Of a stretch of 64,000 nucleotides of DNA, positions 10,831-19,536 are shown one piece after another (position 1 is the first letter of the stretch; each line of letters opens with the position of its first letter). The position numbers and the translations under genes were made by a program. The notes under the pieces are model-generated. The model searched no databases and was not told the DNA's origin. It was given only the letters and a program-made list of their open reading frames with translations. The stretch spans positions 146,853 through 210,852 of the forward strand of contig NW_008246092.1 in assembly GCF_000281045.1 (NCBI RefSeq), read 5' to 3'. The DNA comes from Saprolegnia diclina VS20 (Eukaryota; Oomycota; Saprolegniomycetes; Saprolegniales; Saprolegniaceae).

Positions 10831-10897
10831 CCAATCCAAATGCCTTCACCACATTCAAGCCAATCACATGCGTCAGAATGGGATCATTTTAGCCAAT
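10831..10897. promoter_or_regulatory. three CCAAT boxes upstream of the carboxypeptidase gene
   Basis: CCAAT occurs at 10831-10835, 10860-10864 and 10893-10897, 70-140 bp before the chosen ATG at 10969. Their position favours that ATG over the in-frame upstream codons, which would lie on or just after the boxes. Confidence 0.5.
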
Positions 10898-10968
10898 CCT
10901 AGTACGTGCTAGAAGATCGCGACGGGCTCATCCTGCGACTTCGCCAGAACCCAATTGGCAGCGGAAGA

Positions 10969-12420
10969 ATGAAGTGGCTCTGGAGCATGGCAGCCCTTGC
11001 GGCGTCAGCCGTGCGCGGCGACAGCTCGTGGAGCTTGCAGATGGACGAGGCGAACCTCACGTTCCACGGCAGCCTCCAAGACGCCCCGGTCGCCGACAGC
11101 TTTTGCGACTCGACCAAGCAGCTCAGCGGCTACTTCAAGATCGACGGCTCCAAGAGCAAGAACTACTTTTACTGGTTCTTCGAGTCGCGCGATGCGCCCA
11201 AGGACGACCCGGTCATCATTTGGCTCACGGGCGGCCCCGGCTGCAGCTCGATGCTCGCGCTCCTCGGCGAGAACGGGCCGTGCTCGGTCAACGACGACCT
11301 CTCGCTCAAGCGCAACCCGTACTCGTGGAACGCCAAGGCGAACATCATGTGGATCGACCAGCCCGCGGGCGTCGGCTTTAGCTACGGCGACAAGAGCGAG
11401 TACGACACGGACGAGTCCATGGTCGGCAACGACATGTACCACTTTCTCCAAGCCTTCTTCGCCGCGCACCCCGAGTACGCCTCGAACGCGTTCTACGTCT
11501 TTGGCGAGAGTTACGCAGGCCATTATGTCCCAGCAGTCGCTCATCGTATCTACAGCGGCAACAAGGAAGGCTCGTCGCCCAAGATCAACCTCAAGGGCAT
11601 TGGCATCGGGAACGGTCTCACGTCGCCCGAGGTTCAGTACCAGTACTACCCGGAAATGGCCTACCACAACACGTACGGCGTCAAGGCCGTGCCCGAGGCC
11701 GTGTACCAGACGATGAAGGCGGCTGTGCCCAAGTGCACGCAGCTCATCGACCTCTGCCAAAAGATGAAGGTCGCGTGCTTGGTCGCGCAGGTGTTTTGCA
11801 ACGCTGCGCTCGTCTCGCCGTACCAGCTCTCGGGCTTGAACGTCTACGACATTCGCGAAAAGTGCGCGCACTTTCCCATGTGCTACGACTTTGGCGCGAT
11901 CGAGAAATTTTTGAATCTGCCATCGACGCGCCAAGCGCTGCATGTGAGCGAGAAGAGCGCCAAGTGGGCGTCCTGCAACATGGAGGTCCACGCGGGCTTT
12001 TCGTTTGACTGGATGCGCAACTTTGACCAGCTTGTGACGCCGATGGTCGAAGACCACATCGACGTGCTCGTGTACGCGGGCGACGCGGACTTCATCGTCA
12101 ACTGGATGGGCTGCAAGGCGTGGACGGTCGCGCTCGACTGGAAGTACAAGACGCAGTTTGCCGGCCAAGAGGACGTCGACTGGGTCGTCGACGGCCAGAA
12201 AGCCGGGAAGGTCCGCAGCGTCCAAGGCCTCACGTTCCTTCAGGTGTTCAACGCCGGCCACATGGTGCCGATGAACCAGCCGGCCAACTCGCTGGCGATG
12301 CTGGAAGAGTTCATCAAGGACGGCAAGCCGACCTTTGCGCAGCACCACGAAAAGAAGACAAAGGCGCACCACTTGCACGCCAAGACGGACGCCGAAATGG
12401 ATTTCCTCTATCACCATTGA
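10969..12420 (+). CDS. secreted serine carboxypeptidase (peptidase family S10)
   Basis: An intronless 483-residue protein. MKWLWSMAALAASAVRGD at the N terminus is a signal peptide. The S10 fold is clear: NYFYWFFES, the oxyanion-hole segment WLTGGPGCSS, then GESYAGHYVP with the nucleophile Ser181, YAGDADFIVNW with Asp372 and NAGHMVPMNQP with His431, so the catalytic triad is complete. It is expected to remove C-terminal residues from peptides at acid pH in a vacuole-like compartment or outside the cell. The last 30 residues are rich in His and Lys and extend past the usual end. The frame is also open further upstream (10906), but the signal peptide starts at 10969. Confidence 0.95.
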   Translation: MKWLWSMAALAASAVRGDSSWSLQMDEANLTFHGSLQDAPVADSFCDSTKQLSGYFKIDGSKSKNYFYWFFESRDAPKDDPVIIWLTGGPGCSSMLALLGENGPCSVNDDLSLKRNPYSWNAKANIMWIDQPAGVGFSYGDKSEYDTDESMVGNDMYHFLQAFFAAHPEYASNAFYVFGESYAGHYVPAVAHRIYSGNKEGSSPKINLKGIGIGNGLTSPEVQYQYYPEMAYHNTYGVKAVPEAVYQTMKAAVPKCTQLIDLCQKMKVACLVAQVFCNAALVSPYQLSGLNVYDIREKCAHFPMCYDFGAIEKFLNLPSTRQALHVSEKSAKWASCNMEVHAGFSFDWMRNFDQLVTPMVEDHIDVLVYAGDADFIVNWMGCKAWTVALDWKYKTQFAGQEDVDWVVDGQKAGKVRSVQGLTFLQVFNAGHMVPMNQPANSLAMLEEFIKDGKPTFAQHHEKKTKAHHLHAKTDAEMDFLYHH

Positions 12421-12514
12421 GCCCGAGTAGATCCTCGTCGGGTTAATCATAATGCAAGCCGCCCGTGGATGGCTCAGAGCGTCACACTTGAGCAAAATGG
12501 CGTCGTGAGTATCA

Positions 12515-14938
12515 TCATGCATCGGAGAGAGACTCGAGCTCCGACATGGCGATGGTCGCAGGAGATGTACCTGCGGTCATGACCATCGTGATACGGTCGC
12601 CGTCGCGAACTTCGGTCCACTTGGAGCCGAGTCGCATGTAAAACGACGTAAAACCTTGGTGATTGGCTTTTCCCTACACGAACCATACAAGCATTTTGCA
12701 ACGAAAGATTGCAGCGTACCGTCTGCACGAGCAGTTGGCGGTAAATGTGGTAGTGCAGAATCTCCTGGACCTGCCCGCGCGAGTGTCCGTGCTCCTTGGC
12801 GCAACCACTACCGGGAATGTTGTTCGCCCCACCCCGCTTCTTCTTGGGCAGCTGCCGACCCATGGCCAGGTTGACCATGTCCGTGAGCGTCAAAGCAACG
12901 TTCTTTTGCGTGCAGTATTGCACTAGCGCACCAACGACGCATGAGTGCGCTCAGGAAAGACGAGGTAGCGTACACATGGCCCAAAGCGCTCTTGACACCG
13001 CCGAGACGTCGACGACCACTGCCGCGTTTGGGGACGGATCGATCTTCTCGAGGCAGTTGTCGCAGGTGCCTAGGCAGTCGTCTTCGTCGAACGTCTCCCC
13101 AAAGTGCTTGAGCAGCATCGTCCGACGGCATGTTGTCTAGTCCCCGCATTATCGATCTCAAGCCACAGGGAGAGACATGGAGGATAACCTTGTTCTCGCA
13201 TAGCTCCATCATCTCGCGCACGTTGAGGGTGTGGATTTGACGGCTCTGCCCGGTACCGTCGCGAAGTAGTTGTTTTCGCCGTGTCTAGAATTGAGTCAGC
13301 ATGGCGGAATAGGACCAACACGCGAAGGTACAAAGTCTTCGTAAGCGTAGTAGACGATGCACTCGGCCGGTAGCCCGTCCCGGCCAGCGCGCCCCGACTC
13401 CTACTCATACCCCACGCATAAGTTCGTGAAGTAGCGTATGGTACCTACTTGGTAGTAGTGTGTGATGGACTGGGGCAGGCTGTGGTGAATCACGTAGCGC
13501 ACGTCAGGTTTGTTGATGCCCATGCCGAAAGCCACAGTTGCAATCATGAGCTTGATGTCGCCGCGACTCCAAGCGCGGTGGCGGTACGTCTTCTCGCTCG
13601 TCGAAAGCGCTGCGTGGTAGAACGAAATGGACCCAATTGCGCCGAGCTCCGTGGCCAACTCCTCGCAATCTTTTTGCGTCAAGCTACAACACCCATCATT
13701 CGCTACGCCTCCCGAGTACCAAGATGTACCAGTAAATGATGCCGCTTTCTTCAGCATGGGTTGCCACAAACGCTCGCAGCTCTTGAAGAAACTCCTCCGA
13801 CTTGACGACAAAGGCGTACGACAAGTTGGTGCTGCACAGTATTGTTTTGAGAATTGCGAAAATAAATTCAAGCTCCGCAACATACCGGTTGTAGCTGCTT
13901 CGCTGAATCCATGGCGCCGTCAAGTGGAGTGAGTCGATGATTTGCGTCTCAGTCTTGGCGCTCGCCGTCGCCGTTAACGCCATAATCGGGACCTAGGCAC
14001 CGTTGTGCTCTAGAATGCAATGACATAGAGACGATACACTTGAGTAGCTTGCACGCAGATGTCCAAGCGCAAGGTAATCTTTTCGAAAGTCGTGACCCCA
14101 CTGGTTGATGCAGTGGGCCTCGTCAATCACAAATCGCGCGAGCATGCCCGCGTCCGCGCTGAGCCGGAGCGCGCGCTTGAGGTTGGTCGAGCTCGCAATT
14201 GCCTCGGGCGTGACGTAGAGAAGCTTGAGCGTACACGAGGTCGACGCAATCTCGTCGAGTGTTGCGCCTTTGATCGAGGCCGACACGGCGCTTGTGAGCA
14301 TCTTGGCGTGGATGCCAAGCTTCTCAAGGTGGTGGATCTGGTCTTCGATGAGCGAGAGAAGAGGCGAGACGACGACGGTCACTCCAGCGTCCAAGCACGC
14401 GGGCAGTTGGTAGCAAAGGCTCTTCCCGGCCCCCGTTGGCATGAGGACAAACACGTCCCGACCTCGACCTGCCTCCTACGCTTCCAGCTCTGTCGCATCA
14501 TGTCCATACACATGAGTGCTGTACATGGATGGTCTCCAGTTGGCCTGGTCGGAAGGCGTCGTTCCCAAAGATATGCTGGAGCACGTGCAGGAGGGCCGCG
14601 TCCGTGTACCCAGCCCAGGCGCGGGGCGGTCGGACGTCCATCTTGGATCGAACGTTGCGGTCCTGGCGCTCTAAGTCGATATCTCCTGCGCGCTTCCATC
14701 GCGCCGTCGATGGGCCCTTGGTCGACCCGATGCTTCGAGGGACGCTGAAGGTCGACCTTGCCGGAGGCGCATGCACCGTCGGCTTGCTGAGGCTTATTGC
14801 CTGCGGAGGAGTCTCCTCTTCCTCGAGGGTAGGCAGACGCATGCTCGTCGCCTTGTCCACGGGCTCGGGAGCGCCTCCGAGGAGCGTGTGCTTGGCGACG
14901 AAGCGCGTCCGAGCCGTCGCCCACGCCCGTCGGTCCAT
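12515..14938 (-). CDS. RecQ-family DNA helicase
   Basis: Ten exons joined by nine introns of about 45-55 nt encode about 660 residues. Helicase motifs in order: RPGQLETI (motif 0), LMPTGAGKSLCYQLPA (Walker A), VVSPLLSLIEDQI, FVIDEAHCINQWGHDFR (Walker B, DEAH), MALTATAS, then IISFYHAALS-like motif IV region, IATVAFGMGINKPDVRYVIH (motif V) and ESGRAGRDG (motif VI). A RecQ zinc-binding segment follows (TTCRRTMLLKHFGE, then CLGTCDNC), and a short winged-helix RQC part. No HRDC domain is seen. It should unwind DNA during recombination and fork repair. I chose the ATG at 14938 because two CCAAT boxes lie just upstream, inside the longer open frame that reaches 15022. Confidence 0.9.
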
Positions 14939-14969
14939 CGTCGGCGCGCGAAAATCTGGAAATGCTCCC

Positions 14970-15000
14970 ATTGGCCAAAACACACGTGCATTGCGATTGG
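14970..15000 (-). promoter_or_regulatory. CCAAT boxes of the RecQ promoter
   Basis: ATTGG at 14970-14974 and 14996-15000, read as CCAAT on the minus strand, lie 30-60 bp before the RecQ start. They fill the 98-bp gap to the stop of the SAM-TIR gene. Confidence 0.5.
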
Positions 15001-15036
15001 TTGAAAAACGATCTTTACGCATTTACTGCAGGACAA

Positions 15037-16647
15037 CTACACAGTCGGGATCGGTTCGGGCTCGGTCTCGACGGGGGACTCCTCAATGATAGCGTCCGCA
15101 GCGACCACTTCGTCGCTTGCCGATGGTTCTGTGGGTGGAAAGCAGCGCATGAGCACGATCGAGCAAGCATGCGCTTGCACTTGGGAGCCTTTGGGCTTGA
15201 GTTCTTCGAGCACGAGCTGGAGCTCCTCGGACATGCGGAGTACGTCGCGGAGGTGGTCCCGTTCGCAGAGGTGCATGAGGGTCACGGCAATGTACTGTTT
15301 TTGCATCGCAGAGCCATGACCGAGCGCTTTTTCAATGAGCTCGGCGTGGTGGGCCTCGAGCGACTCCTCAATGGCGGCCCAGACGCCGTCCGAGCCGCCG
15401 TCGGGTTGCAGCACGAGCGCTGGCGCAATGAACGAGAGCGCGCCCGCTGCATAGTCTTTTTGTAATTCGTCCATTTTCTCGTGGCAAAGCACGTGGATAA
15501 GGGCAACCCATCCGTTGGCGAGCGCAAACTTGATGGCGTATTTCGAGCGCTGGACGATGCCAAAGATCTTCTCGAGCGCATCAAACACGTCGTCGTACAC
15601 GTCCGTGTACAGCGTTGCAACAAGGTCTTCAAAGTTGGTCGTCATCGTTTCCGAGAGACTCACCTTGCGGTTCACGCTTGCATCCGCGCCCGCGGCGTCA
15701 TCGCTTGGAATCGGCTGGAGCGATCGCGACGCCGGCATCTCGCTCTGGCGTCGCTTGATCGCGTCACTGAGATTAGACGATACCGCAATGGGCACACTCG
15801 TGCGACGGTTGGTGGCGTCTTCTGGGTCCAAAGTTGGCGCATAGAGGTCCGGGTTGAAGCCCTGGAACTTGACAAAGTTGCCATTATTGCTCGCGGCGAC
15901 GTAAATGGGGAGGACGTTCAATCGCCCGGCCGTCGCAATCTCGAGGGCCACTTCATACTCGAGCAAGAGGTTGTCCTCATGGTGGTTTTGCGTCCGGTCC
16001 CGCGCTTTCTCGAGGCCCGCTTCCGAGACGAGCGCTACAAAGAGGTGCGAGTGGCCGAGGCCCCGTAAGAACCCGTCCTTCCATGGCTCAGCGTTCTTGA
16101 GCGACATACGATCCAGGAACGGTTCGTAGCCTTTCGTTTTCAGGTGCAAGTAGAGCTTTTCGGCCACCTCTTTTTCACTTGCGACGCGGTAGCTAATGAA
16201 ACAATCGTACTCGTCCTGGGCCGACACGGGCTTGACGAGTGGCACGATCTTGGCAACGACCGACGCGAGATCGTCAGGATCAATGAGGTGGATGCCTTGG
16301 TACGCAAAGAGCTGCGAGAGCACTTGAGCCGGGGCGAGAGACGGTGTACTCCGGTGTACCAAGATGCGCCCGTCGTTCATATCGAGCGACGAGGATGAGG
16401 ACGCAGTCGGCACCGTCTTGATTTTGGACAAGTGCAAGAGCAAAATCTTGCGGTGCAGCGCACTCGAGACGCCGAGGTCCACGAGGAGGTTGTCGAGGTC
16501 CGTGTCCGAGAGACGCTGGAGGATTGCACCGTCGACGCCGTTGCGCGTAAAGAGCGGCGCGTACTCGTGGTAGGCCTCGCCGAGCCGCTCGACTTCGGCG
16601 GCCACGTCGGCGGCGCTGAGCCCCTGAATCGATGCCCCGGCCCCCAT
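15037..16647 (-). CDS. SAM-TIR domain protein with helical C-terminal region
   Basis: An intronless protein of 536 residues from the ATG at 16647. Residues about 10-77 form a SAM domain (LSAADVAAEVERLGEAYHEY, then DTDLDNLLVDLGV and RKILLLHLSKI). Residues about 144-258 form a TIR domain starting EYDCFISYRVASEKEVAEKL, with a BB-loop region reading FLDRMSLKNAEPWKDGFLRG and the strand LNVLPIYVA. LLLEYEVALEI carries Glu230 and Glu232; one of them aligns with the catalytic glutamate of NAD-cleaving TIR domains such as SARM1. The C-terminal 200 residues are helical and ARM-like (NGWVALIHVLCHEKM, KQYIAVTLMHLCERDHL). The order SAM-TIR-helical differs from the ARM-SAM-TIR of SARM1. NADase activity is inferred, not shown. 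Confidence 0.8.
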   Translation of the reverse strand: MGAGASIQGLSAADVAAEVERLGEAYHEYAPLFTRNGVDGAILQRLSDTDLDNLLVDLGVSSALHRKILLLHLSKIKTVPTASSSSSLDMNDGRILVHRSTPSLAPAQVLSQLFAYQGIHLIDPDDLASVVAKIVPLVKPVSAQDEYDCFISYRVASEKEVAEKLYLHLKTKGYEPFLDRMSLKNAEPWKDGFLRGLGHSHLFVALVSEAGLEKARDRTQNHHEDNLLLEYEVALEIATAGRLNVLPIYVAASNNGNFVKFQGFNPDLYAPTLDPEDATNRRTSVPIAVSSNLSDAIKRRQSEMPASRSLQPIPSDDAAGADASVNRKVSLSETMTTNFEDLVATLYTDVYDDVFDALEKIFGIVQRSKYAIKFALANGWVALIHVLCHEKMDELQKDYAAGALSFIAPALVLQPDGGSDGVWAAIEESLEAHHAELIEKALGHGSAMQKQYIAVTLMHLCERDHLRDVLRMSEELQLVLEELKPKGSQVQAHACSIVLMRCFPPTEPSASDEVVAADAIIEESPVETEPEPIPTV

Positions 16648-17045
16648 GGCGCGGAAAGAGATTGTTGCCGGTTTTCCAACGCCCACTTAATTTTAGCGCC
16701 ATTTTCGTGTATTTATATATGCATGCCTCTAAATTTACCAACGCAGACAATACCGTAGACTTGTTGGACGCCGCGTATACGGCTGCGTTGCGCAATCGTC
16801 TGGACTGCTCGCAGCGTCTTCTCATGTAGGATGCACGCGGCCAGTTGATCTCGCGCGAGGTGGACGTGGCAGCTTCCTCAAGGATGTGACTCGAAGGATC
16901 CAACGGCAAGCTTTGTATCCGTGGGGCGAAACAACAGCAGCGGCCGTCACAAGGCTGGAGCTTCCATGCCTAGCCGATCTCGATGAGATTGGAATCCAAC
17001 GTGAGCCGTTGCCGTGTTGGTGGGATATATATTATAGTTATAGAG
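16648..17045. other. intergenic, no gene recognised
   Basis: About 400 bases. A plus-strand frame near 16740-16830 (LLDAAYTAALRNRLDCSQRL) looks protein-like but is only 30 codons long and is followed by stops; it may be a gene remnant. Confidence 0.4.
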
Positions 17046-17318
17046 CTAGACCTGTAGCAAGCTCGCAAACGTGTCGTCGTCATTGTCGTCGAGGAGGCTG
17101 GGACTCGCATCATCGAGAGGAAAGTGTTTGTCAAAATGCTCAAAGAAGGAATCCGCCGAGTCGTCCGTGATGCTCTGTGGAGCCACTGTCGCTGGCGAAG
17201 AGTCTTTCGAATCAGTCTGCGTCTCGGCATCCACCTTCAAGCGAACCACCGACGTCGACGCGGCGCGCTTGAAGGAGCGGCGGAGCATGGTCTTGAGCAA
17301 GGTTGCGCGTGCGGTCAT
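17046..17318 (-). CDS. small hypothetical protein with acidic tail
   Basis: A 90-residue frame from the ATG at 17318. The first third is basic (MTARATLLKTMLRRSFKRAA), the last third acidic and aromatic (FFEHFDKHFPLDD, LLDDNDDDTFASLL). I recognise no family. It is divergent from the TATDN1 gene, 252 bp away, and shares that promoter region, which supports it being real. An in-frame ATG ten codons earlier (17348) is also possible. Confidence 0.5.
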   Translation of the reverse strand: MTARATLLKTMLRRSFKRAASTSVVRLKVDAETQTDSKDSSPATVAPQSITDDSADSFFEHFDKHFPLDDASPSLLDDNDDDTFASLLQV

Positions 17319-17521
17319 TGTGTGTGCAGGAATGGAAATGACGTGCAAAGGGACTCGTTATCGCGTAAAATCAATTCTCTCGTCCCGCTTTTCCCGTTGC
17401 CTTTGTCATCTTAACCTTCATCTTCGTACCATTCTACTGCTGTGTATGCTCAACTTGAGCTGTGTGTGGCGTTTGGCGATCTTCCACTGCACGCTGGTTG
17501 GCCGAATCATCCTGCGATGGG

Positions 17522-17526
17522 ATTGG
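17522..17526 (+). promoter_or_regulatory. CCAAT box upstream of the TATDN1 gene
   Basis: GATTGGCCAAAA at 17521-17532 contains an inverted CCAAT 44 bp before the TATDN1 ATG; a weaker TTGGCC lies 20 bp further upstream. Confidence 0.45.
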
Positions 17527-17569
17527 CCAAAACTCTCATAATTCATCCACCATCGCGGGACGCAAGCTC

Positions 17570-18722
17570 ATGACGTCGCTGCGCCTGATCGACATCGGCG
17601 CCAACCTCACGGACCCCATGTTCGTGGGCAACTACCGCGGGAAGCAGAAGCATGAGGTTCCTTCCATGTGCTCTCAAGGAGACGACGCTCATGGTGCTCG
17701 GTGCTAGAGCGACTTGCGCCAAGTCCTCGACCGCGCCTTCGCCAACCACGTCGAGAAGATCATCGTCACAGGCGGGTCGCTCTCCGAGAGCAAGGAAGCG
17801 CTGCGCCTCGCGCGCACACACGAGAAGCTCCACTGCACCGTTGGGGTAGGTGCTGTGGCAACACTCGCCTCTCACAAAACGATCTCTCCAGGTGCACCCG
17901 ACGCGCTGCAGCGAGTTCCTCGCGGACCCGGACGCCTACATGGCCGAGCTCACGCAGGTCTGTCGCGACGGCATGAGCGACAAGAAGGTCGTAGCCGTCG
18001 GCGAGTTTGGCCTCGACTATGACCGGCTCGAGTTTTGCCCCAAGGACGTCCAGCAAACATACTTTACGCGGCAATTTGAGCTCGCGCGCGCGACCAAGCT
18101 GCCGCTCTTTCTCCACAATCGCAACACGGGCTCGGACTTTACTGGTACGATCTCCTTGCGATTCTCTTACCTAGTATCGGCGACAAAGCTACCATGGCGT
18201 AGACATGATTCGCCGCCATCGCGATGACTTTACTGACGGCGTCGTGCACTCGTTCACGGGCTCGAAAGAGGAGGCGCAGGCGCTTCTGGACCTTGGTCTC
18301 TACATCGGTATCAACGGCTGCTCGCTCAAGACGGCCGAGAACCTCGACGTTGTCAAGATGATCCCGTCCGACCAGCTCATGCTCGAGACAGGTGCGCGCT
18401 TCTTTCCTCCTCACGTCGCCTCCAGGCTACTGTGATAGATGCACCGTGGTGCGACATTCGACCGACGCACGCCGGCTACAGCCACGTGCAGACGACGTTT
18501 CCGACCAAAAAGATGGAGAAATTCGTCCTCGGCGAGTGCGTCAAGGGCCGCAATGAGCCGTGCACCATGCTGTACGTCCCAGCTCTATGTCCTAGGATGT
18601 ACTAATTCTCATCGCTGTGCAGGCAAGTCCTCGAGGTTGTCAGTGGTGTCCGCGGCGACGACATCCATGAGCTGGCCGCGACCGTCTACGACAACACCCA
18701 GCGCGTGTTCTTTCGATCTTAG
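17570..18722 (+). CDS. TatD-family 3'-5' exonuclease (TATDN1 type)
   Basis: Six exons give about 295 residues, the full length of animal TATDN1. The start reads [20 protein letters not shown]; then [44 protein letters not shown] (metal-binding Glu and Asp region), [44 protein letters not shown] and [16 protein letters not shown], with the last metal-binding Asp. The family hydrolyses DNA 3' to 5' with two metal ions and acts in DNA repair and apoptotic degradation. Introns of about 50-66 nt all have GT-AG borders; the join TVG/VHPTRC falls on the conserved metal-site strand. The 3' exons are copied in decayed form at 19305-19515. Confidence 0.93.
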
Positions 18723-18744
18723 CGTCCTTCACCGTGCTGGCCGT

Positions 18745-19090
18745 CAACTATCTGGTGGATCGGACCACGCCATCTTGAGAAACAGAGTCATTTGGCCAAA
18801 AACTTTGGTCGAGAGTTGGCGCTGGTTCATTGTTGTGGCGTTGGTGCAGAGATGAAAGGCTAAGGAGCACCAAGTCGATGCTTGCATACCCAGCGTGGAC
18901 ATCGGCGAGCGCACTGCGCGCGTCTCAAAGGGGTCCATGAGCGTCTAGACCATCTGCACGCAGCTCGCGAGATTGCTCCAAGAGTCGGTGTAGTTGACGA
19001 GTGCGACAAACGCCGGCGAACCCGCGACAAGATGCTCCAGCTCTCGGTTCTGCGCGGCAACGTGCATGCTCCTTTGCATTGCGCTTTCGT
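18745..19090 (-). pseudogene. decayed partial copy of the hAT-derived gene
   Basis: This stretch matches about 20360-20790 of the neighbouring BED/hAT-derived gene in the same orientation: TTTGGCCAAAAACTTTGG against TTTGGCCAAACACCTTGG, GGCTAAGGAGCACC in both, and a shared GCGCTTTCGTTGA end. It has many substitutions and small deletions, and no open frame. Together with the TATDN1 remnant that follows it shows a duplicated block. Confidence 0.8.
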
Positions 19091-19304
19091 TGAAAGGTAG
19101 ATATGAATGATGTGAAGAAAAATCGTATTTTGACTTGTTTTGGGTGAACAGTGACAGAGTTCATAAGCATAGCAAGGCGGATTTGAACCTTCGAGACGAG
19201 TGAGCTTGGCGCAGTCGCGGCGCAATATGGAGACAGCTGCCGATGGTCAACCATGTCCAAATCGTGGTGCTGGAGTTGGCTGAAAGAACGATTTTGGCAA
19301 AGTG

Positions 19305-19515
19305 CTGGTAGGATGCACATTCGACCGGCAACTACCACGTGCAGATGACGTTTCCAACGAAAAATGGAGAAATTTGTCCTCGGCGAGTGCGTCCAAGGTC
19401 ACAAGAAACCGTGTCATTTCAAAGTACTAACAGCGAATCGATCGACAGGCAAGTAGCTGAAGATGAGTAGTCCGCGGCGATTCCGTAACGAATCTACGAC
19501 ACCACTAATGTGTGA
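19305..19515 (+). pseudogene. decayed copy of the TATDN1 3' exons
   Basis: Bases 19318-19420 match 18448-18560 of the TATDN1 gene, including CATTCGACCG, CACGTGCAGA, GACGTTTCC and GTCCTCGGCGAGTGCGTC; 19440-19515 resembles the last exon (GTCCGCGGCGA). The frame is broken. It lies between the hAT-like remnant and the intact hAT-derived gene, as expected for a tandem copy of the TATDN1-3'-end/hAT junction. Confidence 0.8.
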
Positions 19516-19536
19516 TTCTAAGCGATTTAAACAGAG

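Noticed and set aside
11005-12522. 505-codon open frame antisense to the carboxypeptidase gene
   Set aside because: It is the mirror of a GC-rich coding region; the sense strand has a complete S10 protease with signal peptide and triad, while the antisense product is Arg/Val-rich without any family pattern.
14939-15022. Longer N terminus of the RecQ helicase
   Set aside because: The extra 28 codons lie on two CCAAT boxes and read NRNARVFWPMG, which is promoter sequence rather than protein.
19170-19250. Possible tRNA on the minus strand near the TATDN1 remnant
   Set aside because: Only a B-box-like GGTTCAAATCC is present; the T-stem, anticodon arm and acceptor do not pair. Not listed as a feature.
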